Shown: piece after piece, positions 33,452 through 44,992 of the stretch
Layout: the number at the start of each line of letters is the position of its first letter
Numbering within the stretch: the stretch's first letter is position 1
DNA from: Gari tellinella
Lineage: Eukaryota > Mollusca > Bivalvia > Cardiida > Psammobiidae
Assembly (NCBI GenBank): GCA_922989275.2
Contig: OV277867.1
Span: 4,216,001 to 4,280,000 of the forward strand
DNA length: 64,000 nt
Direction: 5' to 3'
Position numbers and translations under genes: made by a program
The notes under the pieces: generated by a model
The model's input: only the letters and a program-made list of their open reading frames with translations
Told to the model about the DNA's origin: nothing
The model's database searches: none

Positions 33452-33706
33452 CAATGACCCCTAGTGGCATGAATATGCATCATACACAAACTGATGTACA
33501 TGTACTATTGAAGAGAACACTTGTCCGATGTGAACAGTGTAGACCCAGATCAGAGGGCCCATAAAGTAGCCCTCTGAGCAGGATTTGCTCTGTAGGTCAT
33601 TTTGCAATTTATAGCAAAAAAAAACCCCACCCTTAATAGTAAAATTTAGACAATACTTAATTGGAAAGTGGAATTGTCGATTGAAGTTTTATGGGTAAAT
33701 GAGTTG
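33452..33706 (+). repeat. family G MITE, diverged
   Basis: CAATGACCCCTAGTGGC to GGGTAAATGAGTTGA. The hairpin arms are mismatched. Confidence 0.7.
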
Positions 33707-33793
33707 AATCACGGATTTTTCTACAGTTTTACTCAGAGTCAATTTGTATACATGTATTTGCTTTCAATGTGAGGATAATGTAAATCCATAACC

Positions 33794-33986
33794 CAGAGCA
33801 ACAGATAAGAGTAGTTTTTCAAAACTTAAAATCTTTATTTCTGAATTAAACCCTATGGTGTCACTACTCAGTAGAATCGTCTCTTCGAGACGATTCTAAT
33901 GAGTAGTAACACCATAGGATTTGGTTCTGAAATAAGTGATAAAATGTTTGATTTGTTGAAATAACTACCTCTTATCTGGAGCCCTG
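33794..33986. repeat. family H MITE, CATAACC duplication
   Basis: CAGAGCAACAGATAAG to TCTGGAGCCCTG. CATAACC lies on both sides (33787-33793, 33987-33993). Confidence 0.87.
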
Positions 33987-34221
33987 CATAACCTGGCATT
34001 TGCAAACAGTACTGTCTCGGAGCAGACAATTCATATTGAAGAGCTCTGTTGATGGTATGCGCTGTCTGCCATGCAGTATTTTGCACAAACTGTATACAGT
34101 TAAAACTGAGTTTGTCCAAACTTAACAAAAGGTTTTTGTAGACATGTAGATCCTAAAAAGGAGGTTTTAGCTGCCATTTGAGAAAAGGTTGACTTGGCAA
34201 TCAATTAGACCAGTGGTAGCT

Positions 34222-34460
34222 TATTTACCCTTTCGGCCCGATGCGACTTTGCAAACAGTTTGAATCCTGATCAGACGCTGTGTAATGCGGCATCTGATCA
34301 GGATCCAACTGTTTGACACTCGTATCGATATTTCTAAAGTCATTCTACCTTAAATCTTACTTTGAAACTATCTTACAGATGACAATATTTAAGCAGATGA
34401 CAAAAAACGGTGAAAATCGGGTAGAAATCTCCCGAATAAATTGGCGCCTAAAGGATTAAT
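34222..34460. repeat. core-I MITE related to families E/F
   Basis: ACCCTTTCGGCCCGATGCG, core GACGCTGTGTAATGCGGCATC (mismatched), GCAGATGACAAA, and GCGCCTAAAGGATTAA. Confidence 0.65.
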
Positions 34461-34808
34461 GAGTTTTCTTACATTACCACTTATCTGCATGAAGCAGCCA
34501 CATAGGAGCTGTTTGCGTCTTTTCTATATAGCTGGGGAGCACATTTTTCTCAACCAAGAAATCCATTTTGATAGACATCCAGTGTTTAGGTGTATGCTTT
34601 TCAGGGGTTCTAATTTGAAAGTAAACAACAACAATCATTGATTTATATAGACTGTCATTTGTTTGAGAATTCAGCATTAAAATTGGGTAAATCTACATGT
34701 ATATGTTTGCTAAAGTGAGACAGTTTGTTAGTTGTTTCATGGATAGTGTTCAGATATTGAAGTGAGAGCCAGTTTGTCAGTGGAATGTACACCATTTTCT
34801 TCAGTACC

Positions 34809-35001
34809 CAGGGCTCCAGATAAAGGGGAGTTAACTCAACAAATGCAAGATTTTCTCACTCATTGTAGCACCAAATCCAATGGTGTTACTACTCATTAGA
34901 ATCGTCTCTTCGAGACAATTCTAATGAGTAGTGACACCATAGGGTTTCAAGCAGAAATAAAGATTTTAGTTTTTGAAATACTCCCCTTATCTGGAGCCCT
35001 G
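34809..35001. repeat. family H MITE, AGTACC duplication
   Basis: CAGGGCTCCAGATAAAG to TCTGGAGCCCTG. AGTACC lies at 34803-34808 and 35002-35007. Confidence 0.9.
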
Positions 35002-35301
35002 AGTACCTTTGATGGAAGACTTACTCCTATAAATTTCTTATAAGGCTAAAAGATTAACCTTTTATATATATCGTACATACAGTCAGTTTGTTTTATTTTA
35101 ATGAACAATATATATAATACAGGGGTCGAAATTTCTGAAATTTGTCTGCATAAAAAACAATGAAGGCAAACCAAACAAGTTTGAAAAAATGCTGTTGCCC
35201 TTCACAATAGACAAAGAAAAGAAAAAGGCATGCAGGACAAGTGGAATTTTTGACACCTGTAACAGAATGGTAATCATTCAGTCTACTCTATAGCTTACTT
35301 C

Positions 35302-35640
35302 TACAGTGTTCCCTCCCTACAACGGCCCTCCCAACAATGACTCCCTCCTTACAGTGACCCTTGTCGCTGTTCCCTAAACAGGACAATTATGTCCAACCTA
35401 TTCACAACTGTCGTCTGCTTCAAAGTGTCGTCTGCTATTGGTCTCAAAGTTACATAATGGACATTTTGACAGAAAAAAAACTTATTGAGGAGTGACAAAC
35501 AGCTTGAATCCAGAACAGACGCCGCGTTATGCGGCGTCTGATCTGGATTCAAGCTGTTTGCAAATATCCCTCCCTATAACGACTCCCCCTAACAACACAC
35601 ACATTTTTTGTCTCCTGTTCGGTGTCATTGTAGAGAGGGT
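35302..35640 (-). repeat. family B MITE, right terminus lost
   Basis: TACAGTGTTCCCTCCCTAC to TCATTGTAGAGAGGG. Core GACGCCGCGTTATGCGGCGTC has a single mismatch. Confidence 0.85.
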
Positions 35641-35996
35641 GTGAACAACTTTCTTAAGAAAATTAAAAAGTCATAGAAGATAAGCATGTACTATGATGCT
35701 GTGCATTATAGCGAGTGAATGGTTTGGAGTTTAACGTTCCACTACGTGTTTCAGTAATACAGAGATGGTTTCTACTCGAGGTAGATATAGTACTGCCAGA
35801 CAGTTATTGCACTCTGTAGACTCATGGCATGATACCACACTCATTCACATTTTAAACTTAACACCTGACTGACCAGTCATGTATCGTAATACTCCAAGTT
35901 TTAATGTTGAGCATTGGCAAGAGATTCTACTTCCAATTTTAACGACTATGAAGGTACTAAGCCTTCAATACATGAAGCAGACACTGTGAATAAGAA

Positions 35997-36239
35997 TTAA
36001 CTCTTTCCTCCCTGAAACCTCAAATGGACAATTCTAGTTTTCAATTTAGTGTAGTCCATATTTGACATTTTAGGGTTGAATTTTACAATATATGTCAAAA
36101 TGACAAACAGTGTAGACCCTGATCAGAGGGCTCCTGAGGGAGCCCTCTGATCAGGGTCATCACTGTTTGCATAGGACAAGTGTACTCCTCACAGGTAGGC
36201 TATTTACAAATGACGCATATTTGCATGACTAGGGGTTAA
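35997..36239 (-). repeat. family G MITE, inverted, strong hairpin
   Basis: TTAACTCTTTCCTCCCTGAA to GCATGACTAGGGGTTAA. Centre GGGCTCCTGAGGGAGCCC. Confidence 0.85.
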
Positions 36240-36246
36240 AACTGTA

Positions 36247-36750
36247 TTTACTCCCTTCACTGCCATGACATCATCTGTTGTAAACAATTATTGTCTGCTT
36301 TTATTTAAATTTACAGTACTGAACCTTATTAATTAAATTGATAATCGCAAGCGAATTGCCATCGAATTTCCATCGAATCGGGCGCTTCAAAAAACAAATC
36401 CTACGTTTGAATAGTTTTACGCGAATTTTCCGAAGCGGTTGTGACATAAATGGAATCGAAAATATTAACGAAGACATATTTGCGAACATTTGTGAGATAC
36501 ACCATTCAAGAAAACTTACCCGAGGGTAAAGTTAGTATTTTGAATCGCAAGTGAATCGCCATCGAATTGCAAGCGAATTGCAATCGAATCGCAAAAATTG
36601 TTAATTTAATAAGGTTCAGAACTGTAGATTTGGGACATTTTGTATGAGAAAGCTTTGGATGTGAGTACCAAACAGTTTGAATCCTGATCAGACTCCAAGT
36701 AACCAATCATGTAAGGATCCAAACTGTTTGCAACTGTCAATGCATTAGGG
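36247..36750. repeat. family F MITE interrupted by family J
   Basis: CTCCCTTCACTGCCATGAC to GCAACTGTCAATGCATTAG. The F palindrome itself is decayed (GACTCCAAGTAACC). Confidence 0.7.
36317..36622. repeat. family J MITE nested in family F
   Basis: TACTGAACCTTATTAATTAA to ATAAGGTTCAG. Homologous end to end with 12537-12843, reversed. Confidence 0.75.
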
Positions 36751-36871
36751 GTACGAAGGTGAAGAGTGTAAAATAATTGAAACACCATAAAAACCTATAA
36801 ATTTGGACACCCTATATAACTACATGTACTGTAATTATCATGAAACTTGAACAAATTGCTTTTATCACACA

Positions 36872-37126
36872 TTAACTCATTCACCCCAAGCGACTAGTAT
36901 ATTCGTCATTTACAAACAGTGTACATGTGAGGTGAACACTTGTCTCATGCAAACAGTGTATATCCTGATCAGAGGGCTCCTTAAGGAGCCCTCTGATCAG
37001 GGTCTACACTGTTTGTCATTTTAAAATATATTGTTAAAAACCAACCCTAAATAGTAGAAAAAAATGGACTTGACTTATTTTTAAATTGGAATTGTCCATT
37101 AAAAGTTTCAGGGGTGAATGAGTTAA
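36872..37126 (+). repeat. family G MITE, best-preserved copy
   Basis: TTAACTCATTCACCCCAAG to GGGGTGAATGAGTTAA. Perfect GGGCTCCTTAAGGAGCCC hairpin. Confidence 0.9.
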
Positions 37127-37264
37127 CTTGTCCGAATGGTACAAACAGAATGGCAGACAGTGGATACCCTGAACAGACTTCTCAGTATGGGTCTTCACTG
37201 TTTGCTCAGGCTTGACTGTCCCACTACTTAGGATCAGTACAGGATATATTTTGCACTACTATTA

Positions 37265-37519
37265 CAGGACTGCCATTTCTCCGGATTTTTCCTAAATATT
37301 CGGATTTTTTTTCTAGTACATGATAGCTTAAAGCAGGTTGAAAGTAAAGCAGATTGGGCCTTAAGGCGTATTCTGCTTTACTTCCAGCCTGATTTAAGCA
37401 GCCACGTGTCTAAAAAACTAGAAACAGGCGATGGGGTAAAGGTACGGTTTGTAAAATCGCACTTGAAAATGCAAATTTGGAAATCTTAGGATTATTTATG
37501 TCAACTTATGGCAGCCCTG
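37265..37519. repeat. family I MITE carrying a type-II core
   Basis: CAGGACTGCCATTTCTCC to ATGGCAGCCCTG, with CTATTA on both sides. The interior is a family C-like AAGCAGGTTGAAAGTAAAG palindrome plus GGCGATGGGGTAAAGG. Confidence 0.75.
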
Positions 37520-37621
37520 CTATTATAAAACATATTTATACATGTAAAAGCAAATTCAGACAAAATGTAGGAGACCATAAATGTTGTTGTAAAGAGGATT
37601 GACTATATCTGTAATACAATG

Positions 37622-37830
37622 TACAGTAAAACTGCTCTATTACGACCACAAAATTGTGCTAATTTTTAGGTGTTTACAACAGGTGACTGCTTAAAGCAAG
37701 ATGACAGTAAAACAAAAAGCTCCTTTAGGAGCATTCTGTTTTACTGTCACCTTGCTTTAAGCTGCCACCTGTATTTTATACACTCAATTATCCTTCTTTT
37801 TAGTGGTCGTAATTAAGAGGTTTTACTGTA
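37622..37830. repeat. family D MITE
   Basis: TACAGTAAAACTGCTCTATT to AAGAGGTTTTACTGTA. Core GCTCCTTTAGGAGC. Confidence 0.88.
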
Positions 37831-38811
37831 TATGTTTGTGTGTGTGTGTCTGAAAAATATTTATGCATACCAACTACACTCTCTGAACAAAGTAGAATAG
37901 GAAGTTTACATTAACCATATTTTTCCATGTAAGATTGTTTTATACACCATAGGGTATCATGGTGATTGTTTTAAAGTCAATACGTATATGATAACTTATA
38001 AACTGATCTGATTTGTTAAAGAAATCTGCACATAGCCAACAGTTAACCAATTAGAAACCACTAGTATGTTTACAGTAGATTTGTTTGAATATGTTCATTC
38101 CATATGTTTATGTGTGATATTTGTATAGTCCTACGGCTATCATAAGTAAGCCAAACTTTTGCTTGTCGTATAAAATTGGTCAGTTATAGCATGTAGCTTT
38201 AACTTTATCTGCTATAGTGCAGAGACTTTTTAGCTTCATCTTTTGCAAACAGTGTTGACCCAGATCAGAGGGCTCCTTCAGGAGCCCTCTGATCAGCGTC
38301 TGCACTGTTTGTCATATTTTTAAATGCATGTTATTTGGAATACCTGGTAATAAGAATATGAAAGTTGAAAATTTGGCATGTAAGGGTTAAAAAAAGAAAA
38401 GAAAATGCTATGATGGAAGTTCATCTATTGACCTTTTAATAGGTAGTGTATGCGGAATGTTAATTTAGATTTGTAGGTATGTTGAATTGTTGATATTTTG
38501 TAAACTCTGTATGTTTCTTTAGCAGCAATTTGTGTATTGACTTCCCAGCCAGATGGGAGCAAAACAAACCACTTTTTTATAGCACTTATTTATCAGATTT
38601 TGTCACCTGCAGATTTTTTTTTTAAAGTCCAATTTATTGTTAAGCTGCCATTTTAAATTCCTGAAAAGGGCTGGGGATAACTTTGATACAGAGCTCAAGT
38701 ACTGTAGAAAGCTCCTGTAAGATATCATTGCACTACTGCAAGCTCCTTTTAGAGCTCACCGTGCTACCAACTTCCATTTAAATGCCCCCTCTATTATACA
38801 CTCCTGGGCCC
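37831..38811. other. mostly unique DNA with one G remnant
   Basis: The hairpin TTTTGCAAACAGTGTTGACC to CTGCACTGTTTGTC (38241-38312) is a family G core with GGGCTCCTTCAGGAGCCC. No gene seen otherwise. Confidence 0.5.
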
Positions 38812-38926
38812 AAGGTTATAAAACATTTGAGTTGAGTCTGAGATTGTTCTCAAGCTTTTGATTGAATAGATTTGAGCTTTTGCTCAAATTTGACAGCCAA
38901 AGGCTTGAGAACAATCTCAGACTACA
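38812..38926. repeat. family L palindrome
   Basis: GGGCCCAAGGTTATAAAAC, GAGTTGAGTCTGAG and TTTGAGCTTTTGCTCAAA as the turn; the right outer arm is lost. Confidence 0.7.
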
Positions 38927-39107
38927 TGCTTTCTGAATGTCTGCTTCACACAAGTTGAACTTTACATTGATTTATTGTAGCAGATTTTATCTGTCCGTTT
39001 GATCACTACCTCACACAACATTGGCTGATATACATCAAAATACGTCTAGTCTAACAATTATATCCTCAACAATTATTGACTCCCTTTGCAAAAATATCCA
39101 ACTGTTA

Positions 39108-40470
39108 ACACATTCACACCTGGAAATTTTGATGGACAGTTCCAATTTCAAAATATGTCTAGTCCATTATTGACTATTGACAGTTGATATAATCAATATA
39201 CAGTAGAACTTCGATGTGTCGATGTTGAAGGGACCATCAGAAAAAACTCGACACATCGAAGCCTCGACTCATGTTTTACCTGATGTTCCCTCGATTTTTA
39301 TCTCAAATATACTCGATCGCCATATAGACGACATGTCCGTATGTCACTTGATTATTTCAAATAAAAAACATTCAAACACTATTATGTTACACTCGTATCG
39401 CATCCAAACTGGGTGCATATTTACTCATTTTACCAAAATGTATCTTAAAAATGTACGTTAGGCGAAAATACGTTTGCCGTAACTCGATTTGCGGAAAATA
39501 ACAACACAACGGTATGGACGGAAGTCACTTTTTATCTGCACACCGGTTCTTTTACCCATTCTAGCATATACATTCTCTCGAAACGCTGGAACCAGATTCA
39601 GGGGAAACCATATTCTTAAAATAGTAACAATATCTCGGTAGAGGGATAAGGATTGATGCTACACATTTCGGGATGGGTTCCGCGTGACTTGTTCATTGTC
39701 TTTTACACACACACATTTCTCTTCCGGCATAAAAAATAACATCTACCGAACTACGCATATGATTTATGGTTGGGTTCATATTGACTTGACGAATAAAATA
39801 TGGAAAAGAGTATATGAATCAAGGAATACGCGGGGCCGTTGACACATTGAGATGGTGTTGGCCTGTTTGTCCTGGATAATTGGGCAGTCAGGTAATTCTA
39901 ATTCACGACAATCACTCGAGTAAAGATGGTCACGGAGGTGTGAAAAACTCGACACGCCAATACAAATTCCGGTCCTTCGTACAGTCGAACATCGACACAT
40001 GTGTAGTGAATTTTGAGTAAAACAGTACGTACGGACCGAGAAAAAAAGTCGATATACCAAAAACTCGACTTATATAAAAACTCAAGTCATAAGTAGATTT
40101 TAAATAAGGTTATATAGGGAGAAAAGTTGGGACTTTAAAAAAAGATCGACACACCGAGAAACTCGACTCTTCGAAGTTCGACACATCGAAGTTCTACTGT
40201 ATTTCAAAATGACAAACAGTGTAAACCCTGATCAGAGGGCTCCTTAATCTGCTAGGATTAAGAAATGTTTTCTAATAGTACACAATCATAACTTAATAAA
40301 TTGAAACTATTTTCTTCCGTGGAGGAATAAATTAGAGGCGTATATTCACCCTGTATGAACAGTGTGCCTGTGAAGAGTACACTAATTCTTGTCCTATGCA
40401 AATAGTGTTAACCCATATTGGAGAGCTATAGTAACTCGCTGATCAGGGTCTGTACTGTTTGTCATTTTGC
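39108..40470 (-). repeat. mosaic of family G and C pieces around a T element
   Basis: CACACCTGGAAATTTTGATG starts a G copy that continues after 40201 (TTTCAAAATGACAAACAG). At 40247 it switches to a family C right half (ATCTGCTAGGATTAAG to GGAGGAATAAATTAGAGG), then returns to G sequence. Confidence 0.6.
39199..40201. mobile_element. T element, 1.0 kb, pogo-like inverted ends
   Basis: TACAGTAGAACTTCGATGTG at the left mirrors CACATCGAAGTTCTACTGTA at the right, with further CTCGACACATCG motifs inside. TA target. No transposase frame is recognised. Affiliation to Tc1/mariner-pogo rests on the CAGT end and TA only. Confidence 0.72.
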
Positions 40471-40510
40471 ATTACACTTGTACTGTCAAAATAACTTTCC
40501 ATACATTTTC

Positions 40511-40974
40511 ACCCATTACCCCATAAAAACACATTTTTAAGCCTTAACCCTTAGCCTGCCACTCACGACTATAGCTCCATATGCAAACAGCTTGGATCTG
40601 GATGAGACGCCGAGTAACTTGGCGTCTCATCCGGATCCAAGCTGTTTGATACTCGGACAACATTTTCAGCAATTTTGAGCAACTTTGAAGCACTTTGAAA
40701 CTTGAAGCAGACGAGAAATATAGCAGACGACAATTTATTTGGCGGGTTAAGGGTTAAATTTATTCCTTATTGAAGGGAATAGTTCCTGGAATCCAATGTA
40801 TACAGTCATAACTATTCACTGTAAGAAATGTTTCTATATCCTAGCAAAGGGTAACTTAAAGCAGGCAGAAAGTAAAGCAGAAAATCTGCCTTAAAGCGCA
40901 TTCTGCTTTGATTTCAACCTGCTTTAGGTGGTCACCTGTCTTCAAAACTAAAACAAGCTATGGGATAATGGGTA
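40511..40974. repeat. family C MITE interrupted by family E
   Basis: ACCCATTACCCCATAAAAAC, then E, then ATTTATTCCTTATTGAAGG to GGGATAATGGGTAAAG. Confidence 0.8.
40544..40757. repeat. family E MITE (214 bp) nested in family C
   Basis: It duplicates the TTAA of the host GCCTTAATTTATTCC block. Nearly identical to 19447-19660. The palindrome has single changes (GATCTGGATG, AACTTGG). Confidence 0.92.
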
Positions 40975-41304
40975 AAGTTTGTTACGCTACAGATAAAATA
41001 TGACGATATAGAAAGACAAGAGTTGATGTTTTTCTGTTCTGGCAGTTGTTACAGTATAAATAAAGATTATTATACAGTATGAAATGCTATATGTGTAGAA
41101 GTGCTATATATGTTTTTGTTTGTCCGTCCAGTTTGTCTATCCAGCCATAGACAATGCTGACTATTTTAATACTTGACAAAAACTGCATATGATATTGTTG
41201 TCCATGCACTAACTTTAACCGTGTGTTCCTTGTTAAATGGTTAGAAAATAAAGATATTGTAGTACGGCCAAAATGAGATTTGGTCAATGTTGGTCAATAT
41301 CGAC

Positions 41305-41501
41305 TACAGTCAAACTTCGATATCTCGAACTCGCTTATCTTGAACTATCCAATAGTTTGACACATGAACTACATTATTTCATTCTCCGTTACGTGGAACA
41401 TACCCATATTTCAAAGTTAAAATGTGGCTAAGCCACGTTTTAGCTTTGAAATACGCGTATGTTCGATTTAACCGAGTTCAAGATATCGAAGTTTGACTGT
41501 A
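41305..41501. repeat. pogo-like MITE (197 bp)
   Basis: TACAGTCAAACTTCGATATC and GATATCGAAGTTTGACTGTA are perfect 20-bp inverted ends. An inner palindrome AATGTGGCTAAGCCACGTT sits between arms of AACATACCCATATTTCAAAG type. Confidence 0.85.
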
Positions 41502-41568
41502 CTTAAATTGAACGGAGTTATTTTTGTGAAAACATTGCATGCAATTAGTTGTTAATTAACTTTTGTTG

Positions 41569-42000
41569 TTAACCCCTAGTCAGGGCTCCAGATAAGAGGT
41601 AGTTATTTCAACAAATCAAACATTTTCTCATTCTTTTTAGCACCAAATCCTATGGTGTTACTACTCATTAGAATCGTCTCTAAGAGACGATTCTAATGAG
41701 TAGTGACACCATAGGGTTTAATTCAGAAATAAAGATTTTAGTTTTTGAAAAACTACTCTTATCTGGTGCTCTGCCTAGTGATGCCTATATGCATAATTTA
41801 CAAACAGGATACTAGTTAAGAGTACACTTGTCCTATGACATTGTAGACCCTGGTCAGAAGGGTTTCTGTAGGAGCCCTCTGATCAGGGTCTGCACTGTTT
41901 GCAAACTTGCAAAGTATTGCTAAAGCAACCGTAACTAGTTCAAGATGGATTAGACTTCATCGAAAAATGGATGAGTTCATTTGAAGTTTCTAATTTTCAA
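41569..42000 (+). repeat. family G MITE interrupted by family H
   Basis: TTAACCCCTAGT, the H copy, then CCTAGTGATGCC to GAAGTTTCTAATTTTC. GGAGCCC hairpin with an imperfect left arm. Confidence 0.8.
41581..41773. repeat. family H MITE, CCTAGT duplication
   Basis: CAGGGCTCCAGATAAGAGG to TATCTGGTGCTCTG. CCTAGT lies at 41575-41580 and 41774-41779. Confidence 0.92.
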
Positions 42001-42220
42001 GACAGTTGTCCACTTAAAACAGGTTGAAAGTAAAGCAGAATGCGCCTTAGGGCGCATTCTGCTTTACTTTCAGTCTGCTTTAAGCTATAATCTGCTAGGA
42101 TATAGAAAATATATCTGATGGTACATAATTATGACTGTATAAAATGAAACTATTCTCTTCAGTGGAGGAATAAATTCAACAGTGTAAAAAAGGTGTATTT
42201 ATGGGGGAAAGGGTTTAAGG
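41992..42220. repeat. family C MITE, left end worn
   Basis: CAAGACAGTTGTCCACTT to GGGGGAAAGGGTTTAA. Core GCGCCTTAGGGCGC. Confidence 0.8.
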
Positions 42221-42478
42221 ATAAGTGGACAGCTTAGAGTAAGGGAATAATTTGAGCCGTGCAATGAGGTAGCCAGCCAAACTTATTGGTCTACACTTTT
42301 TGACACTCACTAGCATATCCAGCTTAGATTAACACTGGTTTACAATGTAATAACTAACAAGCTTGGCTCTCTTGGCATGGCTCATTTATTATAGTAAATT
42401 CTATATAGAAAACAGGATTATGCAAATCTTGTTTTTCTTGAAATTATTCAATTATATCAAGGTGTGAAAACCTAGATA

Positions 42479-42707
42479 AACCCTTTAATATTAATGCTTT
42501 GCATTTTGGGTAAAACTTTTTTGTCTGCAACAATTGTCATCTGCTACTGATCTAAATATAGAATATAGTTGGTTATTTTAAAACATGGTCAGCAGAGCGT
42601 CAAACAATTTGGAACCTGGTGAGATGCAGCGTTACCCTGTACCTCATCAGGATCCAAACTGTATGCAAAGATAATCTCGCTTCCGCCATTAGCGTGTAAA
42701 GAGTTAA
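42479..42707. repeat. family F-like MITE, diverged
   Basis: AACCCTTTAATATTAATGC, TGTCATCTGC, and an imperfect GGTGAGATGCAGCGTTACCC hairpin. Confidence 0.55.
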
Positions 42708-42951
42708 AGCCATGTTTAGTGAGAGATAATTGTATGATTAGTTCCCTACCATGTGTACTGTCTCCATCTATCTGTATGTTCAGTCATAGTTTTAAAATGT
42801 TTCACCATCGTTGATAGGATGAAATCTACTAATTGTTGCCCTAGCAACAGCATCTGTAAATCCCTAAACTTAAATGTGTCATGTAGTCAGCTGTCCATTT
42901 TCCTTTATTTGTTTAGACAGCCTTTATTTGTTTGTTTTACAGAAGCTATTG

Positions 42952-43144
42952 CAGGGTTCCAGATAAGGGGAGTATTTCAAAAACTAAAATCTTTATTTCT
43001 GCTTTAAACCCTATGGTGTCACTACTCATTAGAATCGTCTCGAAGAGACAATTCTAATGGGTAGTAACACCATAGGATTTGATGCTGAAATAAGTGAGAA
43101 AATGCTGGATTTGTTCAGTTTATTTCCCCTTATCTGGAACCCTG
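42952..43144. repeat. family H MITE, TATTG duplication
   Basis: CAGGGTTCCAGATAAGG to TCTGGAACCCTG. The terminal C-to-T change is symmetric in both ends. Confidence 0.9.
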
Positions 43145-43309
43145 TATTGGAATACCTGCTGTGCAAGGACATAGTCTAGAATTGTACATTTTACCCTTTC
43201 ATGAGTGCTTGTAGTATTAGTATGGTTGTTTTACTTCAAGGGCATATGTCAAGTAGACTCTAAAAGTTGTATTTTTCTTCACAAATAGTCAAACTCTTGT
43301 TAAACGGCC

Positions 43310-43520
43310 ACTCTAACCCTCTCCTCCACAGGCAAAAGTGCAAATCACCTATACACATTAGTGTTTCCGTATGATATGCTAAAAGTAAGATGAGCTACAG
43401 AAGCTTTCGGCTTCACTTTCATCTTGCATTAAGCTGACACCTGTATTCAGAACTATGAATATTGATGTGTGATGTAAGAGCTTATAGGAGCTTTCAGGTT
43501 TACTTTTGTCCTGCAATAAG
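43310..43520. repeat. diverged family D-like core
   Basis: AAAGTAAGATGAGCTACAG, GAAGCTTTCGGCTTCAC and TTCATCTTGCATTAAGC form a weak hairpin. The ends are not recognisable. Confidence 0.45.
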
Positions 43521-43556
43521 CAGTAACCTGTTTTACAGACTGGTATGTCATTATGA

Positions 43557-44360
43557 TTTAATCCATTACTTCATAGATACACATAGTTAATTTTAGTTAT
43601 GCATTTAATTTATCCCTCCACTGAATAAAATAGTTTCAATTTATACAGTCAATAAATATTTTCTATATCCTAGCAGATGGTAGCTCTAGGCAGGCTTAAA
43701 GTAAAGCAAAATCACCCGTAAGGCACATTCTGTTTTTAGCTCACCTGAGCCAAAGGCTCAGGAATTGCTATTGTAATCGCATTCCGTCCATCGTCCGGTG
43801 TCTGGCGTCCGCTGTACGTTCACATTTTCAAACAACATCTCTGAAACCACAGAACCGATATCAACCAAACTTTGTCAGAAGCATCAATGACAAGGGAGGA
43901 ACAAAATGTTGTTCAAAGTTTTGGGCTAGAGTTATTCCCCTTGCTTAGGGGCCAGTTTTTCTAACATGACCGTAGAGACATTTTTTAATGCATAAGAAAA
44001 GCTTTAAAAATCTTCTTCTCATAAACTGAAAGGCCCAGACCTTTGATATTTGGTATGTACCATAAATTAATGGTCTTCTACCAAGGTTGTTCAAAATATG
44101 ACCCCCGGGTCAAAAATGGCCCGTCTTTGGACTTATCAGTTATTCATAGGAAAACCTTAAAAATCTTCTAAGAAACCGTAAGGCCCAGATCATTTATATT
44201 TGATGTGAAGCTTTACCTTATGGTTCTCTACCAAGATTGTTCAATTATGACCCCTAGGTAAAAAATGTGGGCCTCTGGCCCTCTTGTTCTTTCCCCCATC
44301 TTGCTTTTAGATGGTCACCTGTCTTCTACATTAGGAACAGGTTGTTGGATAATGGGTTAA
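43557..44360. repeat. family C MITE interrupted by an M element
   Basis: TTAATCCATTACTTCATAG and AAGGCACATTCTG precede the insertion. CATCTTGCTTTTAGATGG to GATAATGGGTTAA follows it. Confidence 0.78.
43734..44287 (+). mobile_element. M element inside family C
   Basis: TTTTAGCTCACCTGAGCC with a GGCTCAGG partner, a GTCC-rich stretch, two related ~130-bp units (AAACCTTAAAAATCTTC, GGCCCAGA), and a GGGCCTCTGGCCCTCTTGTT end. Confidence 0.75.
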
Positions 44361-44477
44361 TTGGCTGCTTAATACTTGTTTGACTGTAGATGTTAGATAG
44401 CAATGTTGATATGTATATATCAATGTAAGTGAATAGTTCTCCTTGTATATTGAAACCACTGTAGCATGTCGTCTCAA

Positions 44478-44694
44478 TTATCCCATTAACCCATAGCCAG
44501 TTTCTAGTTTTGAAAACAGATGACCACTTAAAGCAGGTTGAGGCGCATTCTGTTTTACTTTCAGCTTGCTTTAAGCTACCATCTGCTAGAATATAGAAAA
44601 TATTTCTTATAATATATTTACAAGACTGAGTAAATTCAACTATTTTCTTCAGTGAAGGAATAAATTAAAGGCGTATTTATGGGGTAATGGGTTA
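44478..44694. repeat. family C MITE
   Basis: TTATCCCATTAACCCATAGCC to GGGGTAATGGGTTA. Half of the palindrome is missing (GGTTGAGGCGCATTCTG). Confidence 0.8.
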
Positions 44695-44992
44695 TGCTCT
44701 AATTTCTACAATGGATATGACTCACTTCTCTGTGTGGACTGGTTCAACTGCCATTCAAGATGGTGTCCTTTTGGAGAGAAACTGTAGGAATCATGTAGTG
44801 ACAGTAAACACTGTTACAAATTAAGCCATTGTAGATTTTAGAGATTAAGGGGCAGATTTAATGCTATACCATTGTTGTTATTATTAGAAGAAAAACTTAA
44901 ACGTGTAAACTAATGTTAAGGCCTATGCAAATGTTTTTATTGATACAGATATACGGTAATACCTCTGAAAACCAAACCCTTATGTGTCCCAA

